31,867 bases of DNA, taken from positions 1-31,867 of the forward strand of contig CAMDKD010000033.1 of the NCBI GenBank assembly GCA_945901125.1, in the 5' to 3' direction. Origin of the DNA: Bordetella parapertussis (GTDB taxonomy: Bacteria > Pseudomonadota > Gammaproteobacteria > Burkholderiales > Burkholderiaceae_C). The notes under the pieces were generated by a model that saw only the letters and a program-made list of their open reading frames with translations, ran no database searches and had not been told where the DNA came from. The position numbers and the translations under genes are program-made. Shown in pieces: positions 15,659 through 24,172 of this stretch. Within the stretch, counting starts at the first letter, position 1; every line of letters starts with the position of its first letter.

Positions 15659-16168
15659 TTATTTCAAGGTGTATTCATAACTCAGGTGCAACACATAGCT
15701 CGCCGGGCTTTTGCCGTACACAGGCAAATAGGAAAGGCGCAAGCCTTGTTGCGAGCCGAAGCCGTGTTTGAAACTCAAAGCACCCATGGGCGCATATTCA
15801 TAAGGCATCTCCTCGGTGTAATAACCCGTGGCCACACTACCCATTAAAGAGACGGAATCCACCACAGGATTGACCGGCAAATCCCATTCCCAGGCGTAGC
15901 CCAGGTAAAACGTGTTGCGGTTCAAACTGTTGTCGTAAAAACCGCCGGTGATTCCTTTGTGCACAAAGTACAGACCGTAGTTAGCATTGTTGAAGTCGCC
16001 GCCATCGTGGTAGCTCGGGCCATGGATGCCGAAGTAATTGTTGTCTGCGTGTGCCGGCATTTGCGCCAAGCCTGCCAGGCTGATGAAAAGCATTGATGCA
16101 AGTGTGTTGATACTTCCACGGCATGTGGAATAAGGGCGACGTAAAGAAGTTGCGAAGGTGGTTGGCAT
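15659..16168 (-). CDS. Small secreted, probably outer-membrane protein of unknown function
   Basis: A 169-residue protein with a signal peptide (LASMLFISLAGLAQMPAHA, cleaved before DNN). The mature sequence has many Tyr/Gly/Phe strands (GLYFVHKGITGGFYDNS, TFYLGYAWEWDLPV, GSVATGYY) and ends with SYVLHLSYEYTLK, like a small barrel. I do not recognise a named family. Its layout recalls the protein at 607-1131: similar size, an N-terminal leader, a GxY..N pattern in the middle and a final antiparallel strand pair. It is convergent with modC and separated from fdsD by about 220 bases, so it has its own promoter region containing a palindrome (16301-16317). Confidence 0.65.
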   Translation of the reverse strand: MPTTFATSLRRPYSTCRGSINTLASMLFISLAGLAQMPAHADNNYFGIHGPSYHDGGDFNNANYGLYFVHKGITGGFYDNSLNRNTFYLGYAWEWDLPVNPVVDSVSLMGSVATGYYTEEMPYEYAPMGALSFKHGFGSQQGLRLSYLPVYGKSPASYVLHLSYEYTLK

Positions 16169-16300
16169 GTCAATCTCCAGTGAACATGCCAGCCTTTAAG
16201 CAAGATAACGTCCCGCCAATTGACGGTTTTTTCACACCTGCTTGCGAAAGAAATCAGTTCCTGGTCTGCATCAATAGCAAAGCATTCATTGAGCCGCAGA

Positions 16301-16317
16301 CCGTTTTTAGAAAACGG
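16301..16317. promoter_or_regulatory. Short palindrome in the intergenic region upstream of the secreted-protein gene
   Basis: CCGTTTT and AAAACGG flank the 3-base spacer TAG. A looser hairpin ACACCG/CGGTGT lies at 16355-16378, just after the fdsD stop, and could act in transcription termination of the formate dehydrogenase operon. Neither has a long T tract. The rest of 16169-16388 shows no gene that I can support. Confidence 0.3.
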
Positions 16318-16388
16318 AAACAGATTCAGAAAATAATGGCTTTCAGCCCTGATAACACCGATGTAAGGTGTCCGGTGTCAAAGCTTGA

Positions 16389-16628
16389 TCAGCGCAAACC
16401 TGCCGGTTGAAGCGACGCGCGGTGTAAGGCCAATGACTGCGCAACAAGTTCTGACAACTCGCCGGTTTGACCTTGATCTATGGATTCAAAAAGTTTTAAG
16501 CGCATGCGCGGTTCCCAGAACTTGCGTATGTGGTTGGCGATGCCGTCCATGGCTTCGCTGCGGTCTGGGTAGGCGGAAAAAAACTCGCCGATTTGGTTGG
16601 CCATGTGAACCAGGTTATGGATGTCCAT
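16389..16628 (-). CDS. fdsD: Formate dehydrogenase delta subunit
   Basis: A 79-residue protein (MDIHNLVHMANQIGEFFSAY, SEAMDGIANHIRKFWEPRMR) typical of FdsD, the small subunit of NAD-dependent molybdenum formate dehydrogenase. In Rhodobacter it is needed for assembly of the active complex. I chose the ATG at 16628 because it starts the conserved MDIHNLVxMANQIG block. This places the start 14 bases inside the fdhD end, giving translational coupling. The open frame extends eight residues upstream without family similarity. It is the last gene of the operon. Confidence 0.88.
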   Translation of the reverse strand: MDIHNLVHMANQIGEFFSAYPDRSEAMDGIANHIRKFWEPRMRLKLFESIDQGQTGELSELVAQSLALHRASLQPAGLR

Positions 16629-17412
16629 GTGTTTCAGTCTCTGTGGATTCAATGGGAGCAGTAGCTAAAAACCGTTCGGGGTAGCTGTAAGCGGTGAAGC
16701 TGTCGCCGCGCACCTGTCCGGCGAGCAACAGCTTATGGGACAGCGCTATCTCAACGGCCAGACGTGTGGGCGCTGACACGGCGGTCAATGCACCTGCGCC
16801 GGACTGTATGGTTTTTTGCACCATCTCAAAACTGGCGCGACTGGTGATACAAACAAAACCTTGCGTCGCATCGACACCTGCTTTGGACATGGCACCAATG
16901 AGTTTGTCCAAGGCGTTGTGGCGGCCAACATCTTCACGAACGGTTTGAATGACACCGCTCATATCAGACCAGGCAGCAGCGTGTGTGGCACCGGTTTGCA
17001 GTTTCAATGGTTGCAGGGCGCGCAAGCCAGCATGTGCGCGTTGCATGGCTTGCACATCCACATTCACCACTGGCGCTTGCGGTAGCTTGAGTTTGACCTG
17101 ATCCAGGCTGTCGGTGCCGCACAAGCCGCAACCGGTGCGCCCGGCCATGTGCCTTCTGCGTTCTTTCAAACGCACTTCGCATTGGGCGGCGATATCAATT
17201 TGTAGTTCAATGCCTTGGGCTTGTTGTATGACTTCAACACCATATATTTGCGATGCCTGATCTACCAAACCCTCGGTCAAAGCAAAGCCGAGGGCAAAGT
17301 CTTCTAAATGCAAAGGCGTGGCCATCATCACTGCGTGTGAAATGCCGTTGAACACCAAAGCCACAGGCACCTCTTCAGCCAGACTGGCAGCAAGGGCCGT
17401 GTGCATCTTCAC
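16615..17412 (-). CDS. fdhD: Formate dehydrogenase sulfurtransferase FdhD
   Basis: FdhD transfers sulfur from a cysteine desulfurase to the molybdenum cofactor, making the sulfido-Mo centre required by formate dehydrogenases. The 265 residues contain HLEDFALGFALTEGLV, the essential C-x-x-C in GRTGCGLCG (Cys95, Cys98), and VREDVGRHNALDKLIGAM. The last of these is the signature block that binds the cofactor nucleotide. A GTG at 17412 overlaps the fdsA stop by GTGA; an ATG follows two codons later. Lying between fdsA and fdsD it corresponds to fdsC of the Cupriavidus operon. Confidence 0.94.
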   Translation of the reverse strand: MKMHTALAASLAEEVPVALVFNGISHAVMMATPLHLEDFALGFALTEGLVDQASQIYGVEVIQQAQGIELQIDIAAQCEVRLKERRRHMAGRTGCGLCGTDSLDQVKLKLPQAPVVNVDVQAMQRAHAGLRALQPLKLQTGATHAAAWSDMSGVIQTVREDVGRHNALDKLIGAMSKAGVDATQGFVCITSRASFEMVQKTIQSGAGALTAVSAPTRLAVEIALSHKLLLAGQVRGDSFTAYSYPERFLATAPIESTETETHGHP

Positions 17413-20291
17413 TTACCGACTACCTCAAAACTTTCGGTTTGCGCTTTGGCCAGCAAATCCAACTGAGTTTTGTTGAAGCGCTGGTAGTTTTGCTGCCATT
17501 CAGACGGTTGGCTGACCGCCACCACTTGCACCGCTGTCACTTTATATTCGGGGCAGTTGGTCGCCCAGTCGGATGCATCTGTGGTGATCACGTTAGCGCC
17601 AGACTCTGGGAAATGAAAGGTGGTGTAGACCACACCAGCTTGCATAGCCTCGGTCACACGTGCGCGCAACACGGTGCGACCGGCGCGGCTCTCGATGCCT
17701 ACCCAGTCATGTTCTTTGATGCCGCGCTCTTCAGCGTCGTGTGGATGTATGTCCAGACGGTCTTCGTCGTGCCACAGGTTGTTGTCGGTGCGCCGGGTTT
17801 GTGCGCCCACGTTGTATTGCGACAAGATGCGACCGGTGGTCAGCAACAGCGGGAATTTTCGGGTGACTTTCTCTTGCGTAGCCACATATTGCGTGGGGAA
17901 GAACTTGCCTTTGCCGCGCATGAAACCTTGCGTGTGCATGATGTCTACGCCAGCATCTGCGGTGTCCGCATTGCAAGGCCATTGCAAGCTGGTGTGCTGG
18001 TCGATTTTTTCGTAGCTGACGCCGGCAAAACTCGGTGTGAGCGCCGCAATTTCTTTCATGATCTCTTGCGGGTGCGCGTAATGCATCTCGTAGCCCAGCG
18101 CTTTCGCCAGTTTGACCGTGACTTCCCAGTCGGCCAGACCCGCCATCGGCGGCATGGCTTGACGCACACGCGAAATGCGGCGCTCGGCATTGGTGAATGT
18201 GCCGTCTTTTTCCAGGAAGGAAGAACCTGGCAAAAACACATGCGCGTACTTGGCAGTTTCGTTCAAGAAAATATCTTGCACAACGATGCATTCCATGGCT
18301 GACAAGGCGGCGGCCACGTGTTGTGTGTCCGGGTCGGACTGCACAATGTCTTCGCCTTGGCAATACAAACCGAGGAAAGAGCCGTCCATGGCTGCGTCAA
18401 ACATATTGGGAATGCGCAGACCGGGCTCAGGACTGAGAGTCACGCCCCATGCACCTTCAAACAATGTGCGGGTGGTGGTGTCGGAGATGTGGCGATAGCC
18501 GGGTAGTTCGTGCGGAAAGCTGCCCATGTCGCAAGCGCCTTGCACATTGTTTTGACCACGTAACGGGTTCACGCCCACACCTTCACGTCCAACCATGCCG
18601 CAAGCCATAGACAAATTGGCAATGCCCATGACCATGGTTGAGCCCTGTGAATGCTCGGTCACGCCCAAGCCGTAGTAGATAGCTGAGTTCGGGCCTGCCG
18701 CGTACATGCGGGCAGCGGCGCGCACATCAGCAGCGGGCACACCGGTGACGCTCTCGAAGGCTTCGGGTGAGTTTTCGGGTTTGGAGACGAAGTCGCACCA
18801 TTCGTTAAAGCTCTTGTCATCACAACGGTGAGCCACATAGTCTTTGGCGACCAAACCTTCGGTGACCACCACGTGTGCGAGTGAGTTGATGAGCGCCACA
18901 TTGGTGCCGGGCTTCAAGGCCAAGTGGTGTTGCGCTTTGACGTGCGGGCTGCTGACCAGATCAATTTTGCGCGGATCGGCGACGATGAGTTTCGCGCCTT
19001 CGCGTAAACGGCGTTTCATGCGTGACGCAAACACCGGGTGTGCATCCGTCGGGTTCGCGCCTATGACCAGCAAAACATCGGCCTGTTCCACTGATTTGAA
19101 GGTTTGTGTACCGGCGGAAGTGCCGAAGGTTTGACCTAAACCGTAGCCGGTGGGTGAATGGCAAACGCGTGCGCAAGTGTCCACGTTGTTGGTGCCGAAG
19201 GCAGCGCGCACCAGTTTTTGTACCAGATAGGTTTCTTCGTTGGTGCAACGTGAAGACGTGATGCCGCCGACCGCGTCTTTGCCGTGTTTCGCTTGTATGC
19301 GTTTGAACTCGGAGGCCGCATGGTTGATGGCTTCGTCCCAGCTGACTTCTTGCCATGGGTCGGTGATCTTGGCGCGGATCATGGGCTTGGTGATGCGGTC
19401 CTGATGGGTGGCATAGCCCCAAGCGAAACGGCCTTTGACGCAAGAATGGCCTTCGTTGGCTTTGCCGTCTTTCCACGGCACCATGCGCACCACGGTGTTG
19501 CCTTTCATCTCAGCCTTGAAGCCGCAGCCGACGCCGCAATAAGCGCAGGTGGTGATCAGGCTGTGCTCGGGTTGGCCAAGTTCAATGATGGATTTTTCTT
19601 GCAGCGTGGCGGTGGGGCAAGCCTCGACGCAAGCACCGCAGGACACGCATTCGCTGTCCATGAAAGGCTGATCTTGCCCGGCGGATACGCGGCTCTCAAA
19701 GCCCCGGCCTGAAATGGTCAGTGCAAACGTACCCTGTGTTTCTTCGCAGGCACGCACGCAGCGGTTGCACACAATGCATTTGCTCGGGTCGTAAGTGAAG
19801 TAAGGGTTGGACTCGTCTTGCTTCATGTCGCAATGGTGGTCGCCTGCTTGCGCGCCGACGCCGTAGCGCACATTGCGCAAACCGGTGACACCGGCCATGT
19901 CTTGCAATTCGCAGTTGCCGTTGGCGCTGCAGGTCAGGCAATCCAGCGGGTGGTCGGAGATGTACAACTCCATCACGCCTTTGCGCAGGTCTTGCAACTT
20001 CGGTGTCTGGGTGTGCACCACCATGCCGTTTTCAGCTGGTGTGGTGCAGGATGCGGGATAGCCTTTGCGGCCGTCGATTTCCACCAGACACAAGCGGCAA
20101 GAACCGAAGGGTTCCAGGCTGTCGGTGGCGCATAACTTGGGCACTTGTATGCCGGCGTCAACCGCTGCGCGCATCAATGATGTGCCCTTGGGCACGCTGA
20201 CCGCGTAGCCGTCGATATTCAAGCTGACGGTTTCAGCAGATGTGCGCGCCGGTGTGCCATGGTCGCGTTCTTGTTTCAGATACATCAACAT
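17409..20291 (-). CDS. fdsA: NAD-dependent formate dehydrogenase alpha subunit (molybdopterin, Fe-S)
   Basis: The catalytic subunit, 960 residues, oxidises formate to CO2. An N-terminal [2Fe-2S] ferredoxin domain (Cys54, 65, 68, 82) is followed by the His114/Cys118/121/127 cluster of NuoG type. Next come two [4Fe-4S] sites (Cys172-182 CIVCNRC, Cys215-225 CVSCGACVEAC) and the catalytic-domain cluster CAYCGVGC (Cys249, 252, 256 and Cys284). The Mo ligand is Cys377 in ARVCHSPTGYGLG with the neighbouring His378, so this is a cysteine rather than a selenocysteine enzyme. The C-terminal domain ends in the MGD-binding fold (LLLTTGRILSQYNVGAQTRR). The start follows a good ribosome site, 9 bases after fdsB. 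The enzyme is likely cytoplasmic and soluble. Confidence 0.97.
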   Translation of the reverse strand: MLMYLKQERDHGTPARTSAETVSLNIDGYAVSVPKGTSLMRAAVDAGIQVPKLCATDSLEPFGSCRLCLVEIDGRKGYPASCTTPAENGMVVHTQTPKLQDLRKGVMELYISDHPLDCLTCSANGNCELQDMAGVTGLRNVRYGVGAQAGDHHCDMKQDESNPYFTYDPSKCIVCNRCVRACEETQGTFALTISGRGFESRVSAGQDQPFMDSECVSCGACVEACPTATLQEKSIIELGQPEHSLITTCAYCGVGCGFKAEMKGNTVVRMVPWKDGKANEGHSCVKGRFAWGYATHQDRITKPMIRAKITDPWQEVSWDEAINHAASEFKRIQAKHGKDAVGGITSSRCTNEETYLVQKLVRAAFGTNNVDTCARVCHSPTGYGLGQTFGTSAGTQTFKSVEQADVLLVIGANPTDAHPVFASRMKRRLREGAKLIVADPRKIDLVSSPHVKAQHHLALKPGTNVALINSLAHVVVTEGLVAKDYVAHRCDDKSFNEWCDFVSKPENSPEAFESVTGVPAADVRAAARMYAAGPNSAIYYGLGVTEHSQGSTMVMGIANLSMACGMVGREGVGVNPLRGQNNVQGACDMGSFPHELPGYRHISDTTTRTLFEGAWGVTLSPEPGLRIPNMFDAAMDGSFLGLYCQGEDIVQSDPDTQHVAAALSAMECIVVQDIFLNETAKYAHVFLPGSSFLEKDGTFTNAERRISRVRQAMPPMAGLADWEVTVKLAKALGYEMHYAHPQEIMKEIAALTPSFAGVSYEKIDQHTSLQWPCNADTADAGVDIMHTQGFMRGKGKFFPTQYVATQEKVTRKFPLLLTTGRILSQYNVGAQTRRTDNNLWHDEDRLDIHPHDAEERGIKEHDWVGIESRAGRTVLRARVTEAMQAGVVYTTFHFPESGANVITTDASDWATNCPEYKVTAVQVVAVSQPSEWQQNYQRFNKTQLDLLAKAQTESFEVVGK

Positions 20292-20300
20292 GGTGATTCC

Positions 20301-21854
20301 TTAAGAGACGGTGGATTCAGTTTTTTCCAAACCGAAATCAGCGGGGTAATGCTTGAGTGCGGAGAGCACGGGATAGGGCGTCATGCCGCCCATGGCGCAC
20401 AGGCTGCCGTGCAACATGGTGTCGCACAAATCGCGCAGCAAATGCACTTGTTGTTCTTTGTTAGATGAAGTGGCAATGCGGTCAATGGTTTCCACACCGC
20501 GTGTGGAACCGATGCGGCAGGGGGTGCATTTGCCGCAACTCTCTATGGCGCAAAACTCCATGGCGTAACGCGCCAACTTGGCCATATTGGCTGTGTCGTC
20601 GTGCACCACGATGCCGCCGTGTCCGACGACCAGGCCGAGTGCTGCATAAGCTTCATAGTCCAAGGGCACATCCCATTGCGACTCGGGCACATACGCGCCC
20701 AGCGGGCCGCCGACTTGCACCGCTTTGATGGGGCGGCCGCTGCGGCTGCCGCCGCCGAAGTCAAACAATAACTCGCGCAAGCTCAGACCAAACGCGCGTT
20801 CAACCAAGCCACCGTGCTTGATGTTGCCGGTGATTTGGAAAGGCAGCGTACCGGTAGAACGGCCCATGCCGAAGTCTTTGTAAAAAGCCGAGCCCTTGGC
20901 CATGATGATGGGCACACTGGCCAGCGTGATCACGTTATTGATGACGGTCGGTTGGCCGAACAAACCTTCGAGAGCAGGCAAGGGCGGCTTGGCGCGCACA
21001 ATGCCGCGTTTGCCCTCGAGGCTCTCCAACATGGCGGTTTCTTCGCCGCAAACATAGGAACCTGCGGCTTTACGTACATGCAAGTGAAATGCTTTGCCGC
21101 TGTTCAGCACGTTGTCGCCCAGATAACCCGCCGCTTGCGCCAAACTGATGGCGGTGTTCATGGTGGTGATCGCGTGTGGGTATTCAGAACGGATATAGAT
21201 GTAACCCTCTGTGGCACCAACGGCCACACCGGCGATAGCCATGCCTTCGATCAACATGTAAGGGTCGCCCTCCATGGTCATTCGATCAGAGAAGGTGCCC
21301 GAGTCGCCTTCGTCGGCGTTGCACACCACATACTTTTGCGCTGCTGTGGTGGCACGCACGGTGCGCCATTTGATACCGGCGGGGAATGCCGCGCCGCCGC
21401 GTCCGCGCAAGCCGGAATCCAACACGGTTTGCACCACGTCTGCGCCATCCACAGACACGGCTTTTTGCAAACCCACCCAGCCGCCATGCGCCGCGTAATC
21501 ATCCAAAGACAAAGGACGCGTGATGCCCATGCGGGCAAAGGTCAGGCGTTGTTGTTTGGCGAGGTATGTGATCTCATCGGTCAAACCCAGCGACAACGCA
21601 TGCGAGCCGCCATTTAAAAAACCGGCGTCAAACAAAGAGGGCACGTCTTCAAAAGTCACCGGTCCGTAAGCCATGCGGCCTTTGGCAGTCGCCACTTCAA
21701 CCAGAGGCTCGAGCCAAAACATGCCGCGCGAACTGTTGCGTTGCACATCGATGGAGATGCCGCGCGCAGTGGCTTCTTTGTGCAAGGCGTCAACCACTTC
21801 ATCCGCACCGGCGGCCAGCGCTGCGCTATCGCAAGGAACGTACAGGGTGATCAT
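20301..21854 (-). CDS. fdsB: Formate dehydrogenase beta subunit (NADH/FMN, NuoF-like)
   Basis: The 517-residue diaphorase subunit passes electrons to NAD+. It has an N-terminal thioredoxin-like [2Fe-2S]-family domain (about 1-100) without an obvious cluster motif. The FMN/NADH fold follows with GLRGRGGAAFPAGIKWRTV and CNADEGDSGTFSDRMTMEGDP. The C-terminal [4Fe-4S] site uses Cys440, Cys443, Cys446 (SCGKCTPCRIGSTRG) and Cys486 (GSLCAMGG). The ATG at 21854 overlaps the fdsG stop by ATGA. Together with FdsG it forms the complex I-like NADH module. Confidence 0.96.
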   Translation of the reverse strand: MITLYVPCDSAALAAGADEVVDALHKEATARGISIDVQRNSSRGMFWLEPLVEVATAKGRMAYGPVTFEDVPSLFDAGFLNGGSHALSLGLTDEITYLAKQQRLTFARMGITRPLSLDDYAAHGGWVGLQKAVSVDGADVVQTVLDSGLRGRGGAAFPAGIKWRTVRATTAAQKYVVCNADEGDSGTFSDRMTMEGDPYMLIEGMAIAGVAVGATEGYIYIRSEYPHAITTMNTAISLAQAAGYLGDNVLNSGKAFHLHVRKAAGSYVCGEETAMLESLEGKRGIVRAKPPLPALEGLFGQPTVINNVITLASVPIIMAKGSAFYKDFGMGRSTGTLPFQITGNIKHGGLVERAFGLSLRELLFDFGGGSRSGRPIKAVQVGGPLGAYVPESQWDVPLDYEAYAALGLVVGHGGIVVHDDTANMAKLARYAMEFCAIESCGKCTPCRIGSTRGVETIDRIATSSNKEQQVHLLRDLCDTMLHGSLCAMGGMTPYPVLSALKHYPADFGLEKTESTVS

Positions 21855-22333
21855 GCTGCGCTCCCTATGTCAGCAACAAGTCGTGCCATGCGTGTCTTGT
21901 CCATGCGCGCATATAACTTGTCGTCAATCTGCACCGCAGGCGAAGAAGCGCAAAGACCTAAGCAATAAACCGGTTCAAGACTGAAGCGGCCATCGGCGCT
22001 GGTTTCATGCAATTTGCAACCCAGCAAGGCTTCGGTTTGCGCCAGCAATTCTTCGCTGCCGCAGGATTGGCAAGCCTCGGCGCGACAGACTTGCACCACG
22101 TGCTTGCCGGGCGCTTTGCTGCGAAAAAAATGGTAATAGGTGATGACACCATGCACCTCTGCGCGTGAGAGGTTCATGGCTTCGGCCAACAAGGGCACGG
22201 CACTGGCTGGAATAAACCCCAAATCCTCTTGCACCGCGTGTAACAAAGGCATAAGCCCACCCGGCATGTCTTTGAATTCAGGCAACAGGCGGCTGACGGT
22301 CAGCAGTTCAGGGGATTCAATAGGTTTATTCAT
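21851..22333 (-). CDS. fdsG: Formate dehydrogenase gamma subunit ([2Fe-2S], NuoE-like)
   Basis: A 160-residue thioredoxin-like ferredoxin subunit. Cluster ligands are seen in VCRAEACQSCG (Cys83, Cys88) and CLGLCAS (Cys124, Cys128), the NuoE pattern. The preceding block EVHGVITYYHFFRSKAPGKH is typical. I place the start at ATG 22333 (MNKPIESPELL); the longer frame upstream runs into the transporter gene and has no family similarity. It is the first subunit gene, 8 bases after the OFA transporter stop. Confidence 0.95.
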   Translation of the reverse strand: MNKPIESPELLTVSRLLPEFKDMPGGLMPLLHAVQEDLGFIPASAVPLLAEAMNLSRAEVHGVITYYHFFRSKAPGKHVVQVCRAEACQSCGSEELLAQTEALLGCKLHETSADGRFSLEPVYCLGLCASSPAVQIDDKLYARMDKTRMARLVADIGSAA

Positions 22334-22341
22334 TGGCGTTG

Positions 22342-23997
22342 TCAGTTGAAAAATTTGCCCACACTCAAAACGGTGCGGTAAATACCCCAGGCCAGCGGAA
22401 TTCCTACCGCGGTCCAGGCCAGCACCACCCATAAAGGATTGGTTTGGTCGGAACCGCTTTGGCCGCTGCCGACTTCAGAGGCGCTGGCTTTTTCATGCGC
22501 GAGTTTTTTCTCGACTGCCAGTTCTTCAGGCGTCATGAAATGTTTGGCATTCACCGGGCGGATCATCAGATTGGCGATCAGGCCGACCACCAACATGCCG
22601 ACCAGAATGAACATGGTCTGGTTGTAGACCTGCTCGCGTGGAATGCCCATGCCCAATTGGTAGTCACGCATGTAGTTCACAACCACCGGACCCAAAATGC
22701 CGGCGGTTGCCCAGGCGGTTAACAAACGGCCGTGGATAGCGCCGACCATTTGCGTGCCGAACAAGTCAGCCAGGTAAGCGGGCACCGTGGCAAAACCGCC
22801 GCCGTACATGCTCAAGATGATGCAAAACGCTGCAACAAACAGCAGCTTGTTACCTGCCAAGGCGCTGGCCGGCACCGAGGCGTACAAGGCGCCGCCGAGA
22901 ACAAAAAAGATGATGTAGGTGAGCTTGCGTCCCAGTTTGTCTGACAAGCTGGCCCAGACAAAACGTCCGCCGATGTTGAACAAACTTAACAACGCAGTAA
23001 AGCCCGCAGCCACACCGGCAATCATGGTGAGTTGTGCTTTGTCGAGGTCAACGAATTTGGCTTCCACGCCGATCAGGCTGCCGCCAAAGACTTCTTGCAA
23101 CATCGGGCTGGCCATGCCGATCACGCCGATACCGGCTGACACATTCATGCACAACACCACCCACACCATCCAGAACTGGGGAATGCCCCAGACCTTGCTC
23201 ACATGCACGTGGTTTTGCGTGATCATGGTGTTACTGCTTTGTTGCGGCGGCGGTGTCCAACCGGCAGGCTTCCAACCTGTGGCAGGCACGCGATAACCAA
23301 GTGCACCTGCCATCATGAAGATGAAATAAACAAGCGCCATGAAGACAAAGGTCTGCCAGACACCGACTTCGAGGTCTGTGGCAAAGTTTTTCATCAATTC
23401 GGCAGCCAAGGGTGAGCCGATCATGGCACCACCACCAAAACCCATGATGGCCATGCCGGTGGCCATGCCACGGCGGTCCGGGAACCATTTGATCAAGGTG
23501 CTCACGGGCGAGATGTAACCCAGACCAAGGCCGATGCCGCCTATGACACCGGAGCCGAGCAACATCAACCAGAACTGGTGGGTATAAACCCCCAAGGCTG
23601 CAATCAACATCCCGCCGCACCAGCACAACGCACTGACCACGCCTGCTTTGCGCGGCCCAGCACGTTCAAGCCATCCGCCCCACAAAGCGGCTGAACTGCC
23701 TAGCAGCACAAAAAACAAGGTGTACATCCAACCCAGCGTGGAGACTTTCCAGTCGCAGGTGGTGATGAACAACTCCTGAAAGAAACCGATATCCGGACCG
23801 CATTTGATGGCTTCTTTGATGCCCAGCGCTTTGGACAATGGCAGCCAGAAAACCGAGAAGCCATAGGCCATACCGATGCACAAGTGGATGGCTAAAGCAG
23901 CCGGTGGAACCAGCCAGCGGTTGAAACCTTCGCCCGCAATGATGCGTTCCTTGGAAAGAAAGCCGGGGGTGCCTGAAGCTTCTGTGATTGAGCTCAT
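22342..23997 (-). CDS. OFA (oxalate/formate antiporter) family MFS transporter
   Basis: A 551-residue inner-membrane protein with about 12 MFS helices plus a further hydrophobic segment near the C-terminus (PLWVVLAWTAVGIPLAWGIY). MFS motifs include the loop 2-3 equivalent GGWLERAGPRKAG, IGGIGLGLGYISPVSTLIKWFPDRRG typical of OFA members, and SDKLGRKLTY. The first external loop is enlarged and holds two cysteines (IKCGPDIGFFQELFITTCDW) that could form a disulfide. It leads the fds operon, so it most likely imports formate, or exchanges oxalate for formate. Members of this subfamily also carry other small carboxylates; the substrate is inferred from context. Alternating frames on the opposite strand are shadows. 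Confidence 0.9.
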   Translation of the reverse strand: MSSITEASGTPGFLSKERIIAGEGFNRWLVPPAALAIHLCIGMAYGFSVFWLPLSKALGIKEAIKCGPDIGFFQELFITTCDWKVSTLGWMYTLFFVLLGSSAALWGGWLERAGPRKAGVVSALCWCGGMLIAALGVYTHQFWLMLLGSGVIGGIGLGLGYISPVSTLIKWFPDRRGMATGMAIMGFGGGAMIGSPLAAELMKNFATDLEVGVWQTFVFMALVYFIFMMAGALGYRVPATGWKPAGWTPPPQQSSNTMITQNHVHVSKVWGIPQFWMVWVVLCMNVSAGIGVIGMASPMLQEVFGGSLIGVEAKFVDLDKAQLTMIAGVAAGFTALLSLFNIGGRFVWASLSDKLGRKLTYIIFFVLGGALYASVPASALAGNKLLFVAAFCIILSMYGGGFATVPAYLADLFGTQMVGAIHGRLLTAWATAGILGPVVVNYMRDYQLGMGIPREQVYNQTMFILVGMLVVGLIANLMIRPVNAKHFMTPEELAVEKKLAHEKASASEVGSGQSGSDQTNPLWVVLAWTAVGIPLAWGIYRTVLSVGKFFN

Positions 23998-24110
23998 GGT
24001 GTCTCCATATTTTTGGGTTGGGAAATTTTGTCAGCAAGCGACTTTAACGTATGCTTTCCCAGCACATGAAAGTCTAGGGTAAGCACTGACTGGCCGCAAT
24101 ATGATGATGG

Positions 24111-24137
24111 GTGTCAGTTATGATCGTTTTATGACAC
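24111..24137. promoter_or_regulatory. Dyad in the divergent promoter region of the formate operon and its regulator
   Basis: GTGTCA (24111-24116) and TGACAC (24132-24137) form a 6-bp perfect dyad with 15 bases between. It lies 36 bases upstream of the regulator start and about 115 bases upstream of the OFA transporter start. The size suits binding by a dimeric helix-turn-helix protein. No promoter hexamers are certain. Confidence 0.4.
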
Positions 24138-24172
24138 ACAACTAATATGCTTTCAAAAGCCTATTTAGACAC

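Noticed and set aside
17439..18302. Long plus-strand frame opposite fdsA
   Set aside because: Antisense to the conserved catalytic domain of FdsA, with His/Phe/Val-rich composition and no motif.
20814..21617. A 267-codon frame opposite fdsB
   Set aside because: Antisense shadow of a well-conserved NuoF-like gene with no ribosome site or domain.
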